25,786 nucleotides of DNA from JAJFTV01 sp964426355 (lineage in GTDB: Bacteria; Chloroflexota; Anaerolineae; Anaerolineales; Anaerolineaceae). The notes under the pieces were generated by a model. It had not been told where the DNA came from and made no database searches. It worked only from the letters and a program-made list of their open reading frames with translations. The position numbers and the translations under genes are program-made. The stretch lies in NCBI GenBank assembly GCA_964426355.1, contig CAYRRA010000036.1, positions 1 to 25,786 on the forward strand, written 5' to 3'. This document shows positions 8,335 to 15,843 of the stretch, piece by piece. Within the stretch, counting starts at the first letter, position 1. Each line of letters begins with the position of its first letter.

Positions 8335-8559
8335 TCGAGGACACCAGAGCTTACATTCTACCGGCATTTCTCAATATGGATTTGACAACAACCATTCCTC
8401 ATTCGGTTGAGAGGTGGGGATAAACCCTAAACTCGAATTGATGTTATTTGAACCAGGTTTTTGCCCATATTTTCCAAATTGAAAATTGCTGCATTCCATC
8501 AATGATTCATGATGGTTTGAAAAAAAGTACCATCAACTACCAGTTTTAAAGATTATAAT

Positions 8560-8590
8560 AATCCTTTGAAGCCTCAATTCTCAAAGGATT
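8560..8590 (+). promoter_or_regulatory. Perfect 10-bp inverted repeat covering the ribosome binding site of the phosphatase gene
   Basis: AATCCTTTGA (8560-8569) and TCAAAGGATT (8581-8590) are exact reverse complements separated by 11 nt. The right arm contains the ribosome binding site AAAGGA (8583-8588), six bases before the ATG at 8595. A TATAAT box lies directly upstream at 8554-8559 without a recognisable -35 box. If transcription starts from that box (near 8566), part of the left arm would be missing from the RNA, so the repeat may be a DNA operator instead of an RNA hairpin. The remainder of 8335-8594 shows only a weak dyad (CCATCA/TGATGG at 8496-8515). Confidence 0.5.
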
Positions 8591-8594
8591 TTCT

Positions 8595-9389
8595 ATGACA
8601 GAAAAACTCAGAACCTACCTGGATTTCGCCAACGAAACCGCATACCTGGCAGGCAGACTCACGCTGCGTTATTTTCAAACCAATACCAATGTAGACATCA
8701 AAGAAGACGGTTCCGTTGTCACCGATGCAGACCGCGGCGCAGAAATGTTGATTCGCGAACGCATCCAAAAATATTTCCCCACCCATGCCATCCTCGGTGA
8801 GGAGTTCGGTCCTGTCGGCAAACCCGACGCACGCCACATCTGGATCATCGACCCCATCGACGGGACGCGCTCCTTCGTTCATGGCGTGCCCATTTATGGC
8901 GTTCTGATTGGATTGGAGATCGACGGGCAGGTAGAAGTAGGCGTGGCGCACTTTCCAGCCATCAACGAGACCATCTGCGCTGCAACCAAAGAAGGCTGTT
9001 ACTGGAACAACCGCCGCGCGCGCGTCTCAAAGACCAGTACACTTTCAGAAGGCTTGGTCTTATGCAACGATCCTGAGGCGTGCTATACGCAAGATTACGG
9101 AGACGCCTGGGAACGGATAAAAAGTAACTGTAAATCACGCCGCGGGTGGGGGGATGCCTACGGCTATCTGCTGGTTGCCACCGGAAGGGCTGAACTCATG
9201 CTCGACCCTGCGATGAACGTCTGGGACTGCGGTCCATTCCCGCCCATTTTCCGCGAAGCGGGCGGGTACTTTGGCGACTGGGAGGGCAATCAGACCATCT
9301 ACGGTGGTGAAGCACTGGGAACGACCCGGCAGCTTTTACCAGAAGTACTTCAACTCATCAACGGACACGAACCGACAAATACCCCTTGA
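8595..9389 (+). CDS. Inositol monophosphatase-family phosphatase, probably histidinol-phosphatase (HisN type)
   Basis: The 264-residue protein has the family's Mg-binding motifs in order: GEEFG at 68-72, WIIDPIDGTRSF at 83-94 with Asp86 and Asp89, and WDCGP at 210-214. The family hydrolyses small phosphate monoesters such as inositol-1-phosphate or histidinol phosphate. The segment GWGDAYGYLLVATGRAELML at 184-203 is close to the GDxYGxxLVATGRA pattern of HisN-type histidinol phosphatases, so that activity is preferred, but there are no his genes here. A ribosome binding site AAAGGA stands six bases before the start and lies within an inverted repeat. The next gene, an amidohydrolase, starts 19 bp after the stop, which suggests co-transcription without an obvious metabolic link. 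Confidence 0.85.
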   Translation: MTEKLRTYLDFANETAYLAGRLTLRYFQTNTNVDIKEDGSVVTDADRGAEMLIRERIQKYFPTHAILGEEFGPVGKPDARHIWIIDPIDGTRSFVHGVPIYGVLIGLEIDGQVEVGVAHFPAINETICAATKEGCYWNNRRARVSKTSTLSEGLVLCNDPEACYTQDYGDAWERIKSNCKSRRGWGDAYGYLLVATGRAELMLDPAMNVWDCGPFPPIFREAGGYFGDWEGNQTIYGGEALGTTRQLLPEVLQLINGHEPTNTP

Positions 9390-9408
9390 AAGGAAACCTG
9401 TTACACAC

Positions 9409-11025
9409 ATGATATACGATCTGATCTTAAAAAATGGCATGATTTACGATGGCAGCGGCAGTGCGCCATTTACCGGCGATGTTGCCATCCAGGGGGATCA
9501 CATCGCTGCTGTGGGACAAGTCGATGCAAACCTGGCTGACCGCGTAATCGATGTCAACGGCATGGCGATTTCGCCAGGCTTCATCAATGTGATGAGTTGG
9601 GCAAACGTTTCTCTAATCGTTGACGGACGCTCGCAAAGCGATATTCGCCAGGGCGTCACGATGGAAATTATCGGTGAAGGCACCTCTGAGGGTCCGTTAA
9701 GCGAAAAAATGAAAGCCGAGAGGATCAAACGCCAGGGCGACATCAAATACGAAGTTCCCTGGAACACGCTGGGCGAATATCTCGATTACCTGGTCGGGCG
9801 CGGCATCGCCACCAACATCGCATCTTACCTGGGCGCAGCCACCCTGCGCATCCACGCCATCGGGTACGACAACCGCCCGCCCACACCCGCCGAACTTGAT
9901 CAGATGCGCGCCCTCGCCCGCCAGGCGATGGAGGAAGGCGCCATCGGCATCAGCACTGCATTGATTTACCCGCCAGGGAGTTACGCCAAAACCGATGAAT
10001 TGATCGAACTGGCAAAAGTGGTTGCCGAGTACGGCGGCATCTACATCTCCCACATCCGCAATGAAGGCAATTCTCTGCTCAGCGCGCTGGATGAGTTGAT
10101 TACCATTGCCCGCGAAGCAAAGATTGGTGCGGAGATTTATCACCTCAAAGCCACCGGGCGAAAAAACTGGGACAAAATGGAGCAAGCCATTGCCAAAGTC
10201 AACGCTGCCCGTGCCGAAGGTCTGCAAATCACCGCCGATATGTACACCTACCCTGCTTCTGCAACCGGTTTGGGCGCCACCATGCCCGATTGGGTGCAGG
10301 AAGGCGGTCACGACGCCTGGATGCGCCGCCTGAAAGACCCCGAGACTCGCGCTCGCTTATACCAGGAAATGATCACCGAAACCGATGAATGGGAAAGCAG
10401 TCTGCTTGGCGCCGGCGGGGCGCAAAATATCATCTTGCGCAGCTTCAAATCCGAACACCTCAAACCATTAATCGGAAAGACGCTGGCGGAAGTGGCTGAG
10501 ATGCGCGGCACCGACCCGGTTTACACAATCATGGATTTGATCGTCGAAGACGATTTTAACGTGGGTGGGGTTTACTTCACCATGAACGAGGATAACCTCA
10601 AAAGACAACTGCAGCAGCCGTGGGTTTGCATTGGCTCTGATAGCGAATCGCAGGCACCGGAGGGCGTCTTCCTGAAATCAGGTGTCCACCCGCGTGCTTA
10701 CGGTACCTTTGCCCGCTTCCTGGCAAAATACGTGCGCGACGAAAATGTTTTACCGCTGGAAGAAGCCATCCGCCGCATCACCTCCCTGCCGGCGGAAACG
10801 CGCAAAATTGCCCATCGCGGCAAACTGCAACCCGGTTATTACGCCGACATTGCCGTCTTCGACCCGCAGAAAGTGCAGGATCATGCCACGTTTGCAAAAC
10901 CGCATCAATACTCCACCGGTATGCAGCACGTTTTCGTTAACGGTGTACAGGTACTCAAAGATGGCGAACATACCGGTGCGCTACCCGGACAGGTCGTGCG
11001 TGGTCCCGGGTATAAAGGCTCATAA
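9409..11025 (+). CDS. Amidohydrolase of the N-acyl-D-amino-acid deacylase family, copy 1, without HxH
   Basis: The 538-residue protein starts MIYDLILKNGMIYDGSG, the usual beta-sandwich opening of D-aminoacylase-like amidohydrolases; an upstream in-frame ATG at 9271 lies inside the previous gene and is rejected. It keeps ISHIRNEG (His215), EIYHLKATG (His245), IGSDSES late in the barrel, and the closing GYYADIAVFDP and GALPGQVVRGPG. At the strand-1 site, where active members have GFxDxHxH, it reads GFINVMSW (Met62, Trp64), and the family's metal-bridging Cys region is GEGTSEGPL. The two-metal centre is thus changed or absent. It could be a one-metal enzyme or have a different activity. A close paralogue follows 32 bp downstream. 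No signal peptide is seen. Confidence 0.85.
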   Translation: MIYDLILKNGMIYDGSGSAPFTGDVAIQGDHIAAVGQVDANLADRVIDVNGMAISPGFINVMSWANVSLIVDGRSQSDIRQGVTMEIIGEGTSEGPLSEKMKAERIKRQGDIKYEVPWNTLGEYLDYLVGRGIATNIASYLGAATLRIHAIGYDNRPPTPAELDQMRALARQAMEEGAIGISTALIYPPGSYAKTDELIELAKVVAEYGGIYISHIRNEGNSLLSALDELITIAREAKIGAEIYHLKATGRKNWDKMEQAIAKVNAARAEGLQITADMYTYPASATGLGATMPDWVQEGGHDAWMRRLKDPETRARLYQEMITETDEWESSLLGAGGAQNIILRSFKSEHLKPLIGKTLAEVAEMRGTDPVYTIMDLIVEDDFNVGGVYFTMNEDNLKRQLQQPWVCIGSDSESQAPEGVFLKSGVHPRAYGTFARFLAKYVRDENVLPLEEAIRRITSLPAETRKIAHRGKLQPGYYADIAVFDPQKVQDHATFAKPHQYSTGMQHVFVNGVQVLKDGEHTGALPGQVVRGPGYKGS

Positions 11026-11057
11026 GCCTTTGTTGACTTGCCGAAAGGAAAAGAAAA

Positions 11058-12689
11058 ATGCAACCTGAATACGATATCATTTTACGCAACGGATTGATTT
11101 ATGACGGCAGCGGGATGGCTGCTTACAAAGGTGACCTGGCAATCAAAGGTCAGTTCATCGCCAATATCGGCAACCTGGGTTCTGCGCGTGCAAGGACCGA
11201 GATCGACGTGCAAGGGCTGGCGGTTTCCCCCGGTTTCATCAACGTGATGAGCTGGGCGCCCATCACCCTGCTGCATGACGGACGTTCGCAAAGCGACATC
11301 CGCCAGGGCGTAACGCTGGAGGTTTTTGGCGAAGCCTGGTCGGAAGGACCGCTCAGCCCGGAGATGAAAGCCGTCTATCAAAAAGAACAAGGCGATATCA
11401 AGTTCGATGTCATCTGGAACACGCTGGGGGAGTTTTTGGAAACCCTGGCGGACAAAGGCGTATCGACCAACATCGCTTCTTACGTGGGAGCCACCACACT
11501 GCGCATTTATGCATTGGGCTACGCTGACCGTCCTGCCAATGCGGACGAGCTCGACCTGATGCGCAAGCTCACCGCGCAAGCGATGGAAGAAGGCGCGCTG
11601 GGCATCAGCACCGCGCTGATTTACCCCCCCGGCAGTTACGCCAAAACGGATGAACTGATTGAACTGGCAAAAGTGGCTGCCAGCTATAACGGTATTTACA
11701 TCTCCCATCTGCGCAGCGAGGGCAATGCTTTCCTGGAGGGTGTGGACGAACTGCTCACCATCACGCGTGAAGCAAAAATCTGGTCGGAAATCTACCATCT
11801 CAAGGCGATGGGCGCGATGAACTGGCACAAGATGGACCAGGTGATCACAAAAGTGGAAGCAGCGCGCGCCGAAGGTCTGCATGTAACCGCCGATATGTAC
11901 ACCTACACGGCTGGCGGTACCGGTCTGGGCGCCACCATGCCACAGTGGGTGCAGGAGGGCGGTCTGGATGCCTGGATCGAGCGCCTCAAGGACCCCGAAA
12001 TCCGCAAACGGCTGCGCATGGAAATGACCACCCCTTCCAACGAGTGGGAGAACACGTACCTGATGGCGGGTTCAGCCGACCGTATGATTCTGGTCGGGTT
12101 TGAAACGGAAGCCCTCAAACCGCTCACCGGCAAGACGCTGGCGGAGGTGTCTGCGCTGCGCGGCACCGACCCCATCGATACCATCATGGATATGGTGATT
12201 GAGGATCATTCCAACGTGGGCGTGGTCTACTTCATGATGACCGAAGACAACATCACCAAGCAGTTGAAACTGCCCTGGGTGTGTATTGGCTCGGACGCCC
12301 CTTCGCAGGCGCCGGAAGGCGCCTTCCTCAAGTCCAGCGTGCACCCGCGCACCTACGGCACATTTGCGCGCTACCTGGGATATTACAATCGCGACCAGCA
12401 GTTGATGCCACTGGAAGAAGCCATTCGCAAGATCACATCCTTCCCGGCGGACAACCTGAAAATCTCGCTGCGCGGGCGGCTGATCCCGGGCTATTATGCC
12501 GATATTGCCGTTTTCGACCCACAGAAAGTGCAGGATCATGCCACCTACACCGACCCGCAGGTGTACGCGACCGGTATGGCGCATGTGCTCGTCAATGGCG
12601 AGCCGGTGCTGCTCAACGGCGAGCATACCGGCGCCCTGCCCGGACAGGTGGTTCGCGGACCCGGTTACAAGGGAACCGGACGCAGATAA
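11058..12689 (+). CDS. Amidohydrolase of the N-acyl-D-amino-acid deacylase family, copy 2, without HxH
   Basis: The 543-residue protein is a tandem paralogue of the gene ending at 11025 and aligns with it end to end without large gaps. Shared blocks include SPGFINVMSWA, GRSQSDIRQGVT, ISTALIYPPGSYAKTDELIE, EIYHLKAMG and ADIAVFDPQKVQDHAT. Like copy 1 it lacks the strand-1 HxH (MSW instead) but keeps ISHLRSEG, the YHLKA histidine and IGSDAPSQAPEG. The G-rich leader AAAGGAAAAGAAAA precedes the ATG. A strong terminator follows 27 bp after the stop, so it ends the transcription unit. The pair probably acts on related but not identical substrates; peptidoglycan- or D-amino-acid-derived compounds are a guess from the family only. 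Confidence 0.85.
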   Translation: MQPEYDIILRNGLIYDGSGMAAYKGDLAIKGQFIANIGNLGSARARTEIDVQGLAVSPGFINVMSWAPITLLHDGRSQSDIRQGVTLEVFGEAWSEGPLSPEMKAVYQKEQGDIKFDVIWNTLGEFLETLADKGVSTNIASYVGATTLRIYALGYADRPANADELDLMRKLTAQAMEEGALGISTALIYPPGSYAKTDELIELAKVAASYNGIYISHLRSEGNAFLEGVDELLTITREAKIWSEIYHLKAMGAMNWHKMDQVITKVEAARAEGLHVTADMYTYTAGGTGLGATMPQWVQEGGLDAWIERLKDPEIRKRLRMEMTTPSNEWENTYLMAGSADRMILVGFETEALKPLTGKTLAEVSALRGTDPIDTIMDMVIEDHSNVGVVYFMMTEDNITKQLKLPWVCIGSDAPSQAPEGAFLKSSVHPRTYGTFARYLGYYNRDQQLMPLEEAIRKITSFPADNLKISLRGRLIPGYYADIAVFDPQKVQDHATYTDPQVYATGMAHVLVNGEPVLLNGEHTGALPGQVVRGPGYKGTGRR

Positions 12690-12716
12690 GAACGTGTCGG
12701 GGCATTGATAAAGGAG

Positions 12717-12749
12717 CGAGGCTGTCTTTAAAAAGGCAGCCTCGTTTTT
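12717..12749 (+). terminator. Rho-independent terminator after the amidohydrolase pair
   Basis: CGAGGCTG (12717-12724) pairs with CAGCCTCG (12737-12744), the stem extends inward with one G-U pair, and TTTTT follows at 12745-12749. Confidence 0.9.
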
Positions 12750-12815
12750 ACGTTCACAAGGGATCTCCGATCCCGGTTGTTTGTTTTCACGCAGGAGGTG
12801 GTTGCTTGCCGTGCC

Positions 12816-12848
12816 AGAGCTTGGTTCGGAGAACCTCGCGAGCGATCC
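12816..12848 (+). repeat. Partial copy of the intergenic hairpin repeat
   Basis: The stretch containing GGTTCGGAGAACCTCGCGAG matches 13139-13173 with few differences. Its core GGTTC-gga-GAACC is a short hairpin. Confidence 0.7.
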
Positions 12849-12990
12849 ACCCTGCTCCCCTTGCGAAGGGGGGTAAGTTGGTGGAGGGCGTTGACTGGAG
12901 ATTTATCGATGCGGTGTTTGCCCATCGAAAGGGTCGTGCCCGCAACCCGACATTTGCTGCTGCTCATCGGAATGACAAGATACGCCCGGT

Positions 12991-13018
12991 CTGTCATCCT
13001 GAACGAATGTGAAGGATC
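12991..13018 (+). repeat. Fragment of a TGTCATCCTGA...GAAGGATC dispersed repeat
   Basis: CTGTCATCCTGAACGAATGTGAAGGATC is of the type TGTCATyCtGAgCGnAGnGAAGGATC, which I recognise as a widespread intergenic repeat in several bacterial phyla. A GGAATGACA at about 12969 is an inverted match to its start, as expected for the two ends of such an element. Translated, it gives the familiar false peptide VILNECEGSP. Confidence 0.6.
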
Positions 13019-13070
13019 ACCGTTGCCCCTGCCCGGCAGGCTGCGTTGCAATCAGGCAGAAAACGCCCGT

Positions 13071-13172
13071 CGTGGGAAAAATCCCACGGCTGAAAACAGC
13101 GCCCCATGCGGGGCTTATCGTCCTCACCCGGCAGGTGTCAGGGCTCGGTTCGGAGAACCTCGCCGAGCGATC
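13071..13172 (+). repeat. Intergenic hairpin repeat, copy A
   Basis: This copy opens with the hairpin CGTGGGA-aaaa-TCCCACG, has a second hairpin GCCCC-atgc-GGGGC, and ends in GCTCGG...CCGAGC around GGTTC-gga-GAACC. From 13081 to 13170 it matches 14421-14509 at most positions with one single-base gap, and the last third is repeated again at 12816-12848. There is no open reading frame, so it is a small non-coding or MITE-like element. Confidence 0.8.
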
Positions 13173-13399
13173 CCCCCCGACATGCGGCAGGAATTTCCCC
13201 AATCACGGATTACCAATCCTCCAATAGGCATTCCTAAAAGTAAGTTAAGCGATTCAAAAATCAGTAACATCACTTTTCTAGCGGTAAATTCTGTTATGTA
13301 ATCCATCTCCAATATATTGAATTTTTGTAACTGCTCAGGCTATTTTTTATCTCAGCAGTAATAACATCCACACTATCTTTTAGCGTCCACAAGTCGTGA

Positions 13400-14002
13400 T
13401 TATGATCTTAATCCAAGTGAATAGGTCTTGACACGGTAAAACCGCATGTTTATATCTGGCACAATGAATTCCAACTGGTCACATAGAAACGACCCCGGAG
13501 ACACCAGTTCCTGAACTTCATCACATATACGCCAACTATCTTCAATCGTTACAAATTCTGCTATGGTCATGTGAGCAGGTATATGACGCCGTTGGTAAAC
13601 CTTGCCTTCAAATATGGCGGCTTGGTGTAACTTTTGTTTAAGTTCATCAATAGGGGCTTGTGGCGTAATGGGACATGCTACTCCTGGATGATTTCGCGAG
13701 GCTTCAGGCTTACCATAGTTCAAAGTGAATGGTGTTATACCACTAAGAATGGCAGTGATTTCGCTATCTAGCTCATCTGTCATTTCTCGTTGTAAAGGAT
13801 CTGAGATAGATATATGAGTTGGAACCGCAGCGAATGAAGCAGGGTCGTATTTTGCTCGTAGAGGTTCAATGTCACTGGAAACCGCAAGTGGAGGAAAAAT
13901 CAATATTAAGCCATACTTATAGTCGTTTTGCCATGTAGCCCACCTGGATGTGTCCGTTACATAATTGATTCTCATTTTGTACTTACCCCAATTTTTTAAC
14001 AT
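13400..14002 (-). CDS. 2H phosphoesterase-like protein (2'-5' RNA ligase superfamily)
   Basis: The 200-residue frame shows the two short motifs that define 2H phosphoesterases: HIS at 63-65 (PTHISISDP) and HMT at 144-146 (PAHMTIAEF), about 80 residues apart. The family cleaves or ligates 2',5'- or 2',3'-cyclic phosphate bonds in RNA or nucleotides; the substrate here is unknown. A later start at ATG 13975 (Met10, MRINYV) is plausible because GGGGTAAG precedes it while nothing like a ribosome binding site precedes 14002; the protein would then be 191 residues. The gene is clearly more AT-rich than its neighbours and stands alone between repeat copies and an IS3 fragment, which suggests acquisition by transfer. 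Confidence 0.75.
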   Translation of the reverse strand: MLKNWGKYKMRINYVTDTSRWATWQNDYKYGLILIFPPLAVSSDIEPLRAKYDPASFAAVPTHISISDPLQREMTDELDSEITAILSGITPFTLNYGKPEASRNHPGVACPITPQAPIDELKQKLHQAAIFEGKVYQRRHIPAHMTIAEFVTIEDSWRICDEVQELVSPGSFLCDQLEFIVPDINMRFYRVKTYSLGLRS

Positions 14003-14033
14003 GAAGTTAAGGAGATTTCTGATATTGAGCCCA

Positions 14034-14225
14034 TTATTCTGCCGGGGAAAAGTACCCCAGCGCAGAGTGAAGCCTGACAGTATTATATAACCCTTCGATG
14101 CAATTGAAAATATCCGTTCGTGCCTGGCTTCTGTTGCGGTATCTTTGGTGATGAATCCATTCGTTCTTCAGAGTGCTGAAGAAGATCTCCATCACTGCAT
14201 TGTCATAACAAAGACCTGATTGAAC
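14034..14225 (-). pseudogene. C-terminal fragment of an IS3-family transposase (OrfB integrase)
   Basis: Reading the minus strand from about 14225 to the TAA at 14036-14034 gives about 63 residues, including CYDNAVMEIFFSTLKNEWIH, then the EGLYNTVRLHSALGYFSPAE ending. This is the end of the DDE integrase domain of IS3-family OrfB: the CYDNAxME box holding the catalytic Glu, and the YNxxRxHSALGYxSP tail. The upstream part with the first two catalytic Asp residues is absent, no start codon or inverted terminal repeat is seen, and a plus-strand coding remnant abuts the break near 14210. It is a dead remnant. Confidence 0.85.
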
Positions 14226-14371
14226 GATTAGCTGGTAAATATATTTTCATCCAAACCGATGCTCAAAACCAGGTTCTTAAGTTAGCCAACGTCGCTGGTC
14301 ATGATCTTATCTTACAAAGCAAAACCGCCACAAGCACATCTCAGCCGGATTCATCCGGCGTAGTCTCTTAG
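14216..14371 (+). pseudogene. Orphan C-terminal coding remnant next to the IS3 fragment
   Basis: From the CTG at 14216 an open frame of 51 codons runs to a TAG at 14369-14371. It contains LIERLAGKYIFIQTDAQNQV, followed by LKLANVAGHDLILQSKT and a Ser/Thr-rich tail. There is no start codon or ribosome binding site, and the frame begins just where the transposase fragment ends. The amphipathic order and sensible tail look like the end of a real protein cut by the insertion or by a later rearrangement. I do not recognise the family. Confidence 0.35.
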
Positions 14372-14420
14372 CTGAAGGATTGATCCCACAGCGACCTTGA
14401 TTCCCCCCGCCGAGAGATGA

Positions 14421-14509
14421 ATCCCACGGCTAGAAACAGCGCCACGCTGGGGCTTATCGTCCTCGCCCGGCAGGAGTCAGGGCTCGGGTCAGAGACCCTC
14501 GCGAACGTC
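14421..14509 (+). repeat. Intergenic hairpin repeat, copy B
   Basis: This stretch begins ATCCCACGGC like 13081 and follows copy A with one single-base gap and scattered substitutions, to GAGACCCTCGCGAACGTC. The region 14372-14598 holds no gene; this copy fills about 90 bp of it. Confidence 0.8.
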
Positions 14510-14598
14510 AGAGCCCCTCACTGAACAAAGTATTGTTCTCCCCCTACGGTTTTGCGTGTTTGTACAATCTCATCTGCGAGATGAACTTGCCTTCGCCC

Positions 14599-15843
14599 CT
14601 ATTCCTCCGCAGCATCCGTTCCCGTAATCATCTCGCTTGCCAGCTTCCTCAACCCCTCCAGGTCCTCTTCCACCCCGGCAGCATGCCAGTAATGATCAAG
14701 CAGTTCCAGCGCCGTGAGGCTGGCGATGTGCGCCTCGCCGGGCAGGCGCAGGCGCGCTTCCATCTGCGGGCGGCGTACCAGGTGAAACTCAAAAGCACCC
14801 TCAGCCTGGCGGCGCAGTTCGGCTTCGTCCAGCATCGACTCCAGGCTGCGCGGGTATTCCACCGTCAGGCGCACCACCGCTTCCGCCAGTTCGCTTTGCG
14901 GCGGCAGGGCTTCCATTAGCCAGTCCGACATCTCTTCAGCAGTCACGATGCGCTCGAAGCGGTCGATAAAGCGACGCCCGTTCAACTTGACCCATTCCAC
15001 CTTTGCGCGCTCGCGCTTCACCTCGTCCAGCTCTACCACGACAAAAAATTTGTCATCGGCAGCCTCGCCAAAATCAACCCGCTCAATGGAACCGGGGTAA
15101 ATCACCGGAGGGCGGGCGTCTTCGTTCAGGTCTTGGGCTTTGTGAATGTGCCCCAATGCCACGTAATCCAGGCGCGGGTCCTTGACCAGCGCCGGCGGCA
15201 GCACCAGGTCGTTGCCGAGCATCACGCTGCGCTCGCCGCCATATTTTGCACCCTGCACCGATGCATGCGCCATCAGCACCACCGGCAGATTGGGGTCAAT
15301 CGCCTCGTTCAGCCATTTTCCCATCAACTCGTTCAGCAGGTCGCCCATTTGTTCGTAAATCTGTTCGCGTTGAGTGCCGTCTAACGGCAGGGCAGCCATC
15401 ATGCGTGAGCGTGACAGCCACGGCAGTGCAATCACCTGCAGCGGCAAGCCTTCCAGGTCATCCGGTCCCAGCAGTTGGGGCTTGTCCAGTACGCGCACAT
15501 GCGGAACCTCCAGCGTATCAAATTCCTGCAGCGCGTGCGCACGTCCCAGCGCTGGAGAAAGATCGTGGTTGCCCACCAGCAACAGCGTCAGGATTCCGGC
15601 GCGTGAAAGCCGCAGCATGCGCCGCCCCCACTCGCGCTGAAAGGTGGGTGCCGGGGTGCGATCTCGGTAGGCGTCGCCGGCAAAAATCACCAGGTCTACC
15701 TTCCGCTCGATAGCGGTATCCACAATGGTATCCAGGGCTTTCAGGAAGTCCATCGCCCGCAGTGCCAGCCCGGATTGCGGGTCCTGGCGCCCGTGATTGG
15801 CAATATCGATATGTGCGTCGGCGAAGTGCAATATCTTGATCAT
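14599..15843 (-). CDS. SbcD/Mre11-like metallophosphoesterase nuclease
   Basis: The 414-residue protein shows the five phosphoesterase motifs of the Mre11/SbcD group: FADAHID at 8-13 (Asp9, His11), FAGDAYRD with Asp57, GNHD at 91-94, a later MAHASVQG, and YVALGHIHKAQ. It then has a capping domain of about 180 residues. The family cuts DNA ends with Mn as a partner of the SbcC/Rad50 ATPase, but no sbcC gene is adjacent within the window. It starts inside the stop codon of the upstream peptidase gene (4-nt ATGA overlap), so the two are translated together. The C-terminus is rich in Glu. A repair role is inferred from family; a solo role with another ATPase cannot be excluded. Confidence 0.85.
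   Translation of the reverse strand: MIKILHFADAHIDIANHGRQDPQSGLALRAMDFLKALDTIVDTAIERKVDLVIFAGDAYRDRTPAPTFQREWGRRMLRLSRAGILTLLLVGNHDLSPALGRAHALQEFDTLEVPHVRVLDKPQLLGPDDLEGLPLQVIALPWLSRSRMMAALPLDGTQREQIYEQMGDLLNELMGKWLNEAIDPNLPVVLMAHASVQGAKYGGERSVMLGNDLVLPPALVKDPRLDYVALGHIHKAQDLNEDARPPVIYPGSIERVDFGEAADDKFFVVVELDEVKRERAKVEWVKLNGRRFIDRFERIVTAEEMSDWLMEALPPQSELAEAVVRLTVEYPRSLESMLDEAELRRQAEGAFEFHLVRRPQMEARLRLPGEAHIASLTALELLDHYWHAAGVEEDLEGLRKLASEMITGTDAAEE

Larger units (their letters stand above)
12750..13399. other. Gene-free stretch with dispersed-repeat fragments
   Basis: I see no credible gene in these 650 bp. The plus-strand frame across 12777-13301 lacks a ribosome binding site and is made of repeat pieces. 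Contents in order are a hairpin CCCCTT-gcg-AAGGGG near 12856-12870, a partial copy of a longer repeat at 12816-12848, a fragment at 12991-13018, and a full copy at about 13071-13172. An AATCACGGATTACCAATC segment near 13202 resembles AATCACGGATTCCCAGTC near 18643, another repeat-like tract. From 13240 on the sequence turns AT-rich. Confidence 0.7.

Noticed and set aside
9271..9408. 46-codon N-terminal extension of the first amidohydrolase
   Set aside because: It lies inside the phosphatase gene, is not like the family start, and AAAGGA stands between the two genes.
9697..12626. Long minus-strand frames opposite the amidohydrolase genes (e.g. 9697-10311, 11082-11882, 12072-12626)
   Set aside because: They mirror each other because the two genes are paralogues, have His/Gly/Arg-rich composition and no family marks; they are antisense shadows.
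12281..13012. Plus-strand frame of 243 codons overlapping the end of the second amidohydrolase
   Set aside because: It is an out-of-frame reading of a well-supported gene that crosses a strong terminator into repeats.
12777..13301. Plus-strand frame of 174 codons
   Set aside because: It is built from repeat fragments, includes the VILNECEGSP peptide typical of false genes over dispersed repeats, and has no ribosome binding site.
12750..14598. CRISPR array from the repeated hairpins
   Set aside because: Only two near-complete copies over 1.3 kb apart, no regular spacing, and no cas gene.
15246..15713. Plus-strand frame of 155 codons opposite the SbcD-like gene
   Set aside because: Pro/Ala/Arg-rich shadow of a gene with all five phosphoesterase motifs.
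14599..15843. Defence-system nuclease reading for the SbcD-like gene
   Set aside because: The motifs fit housekeeping SbcD/Mre11, and no helicase, ATPase or toxin lies next to it.
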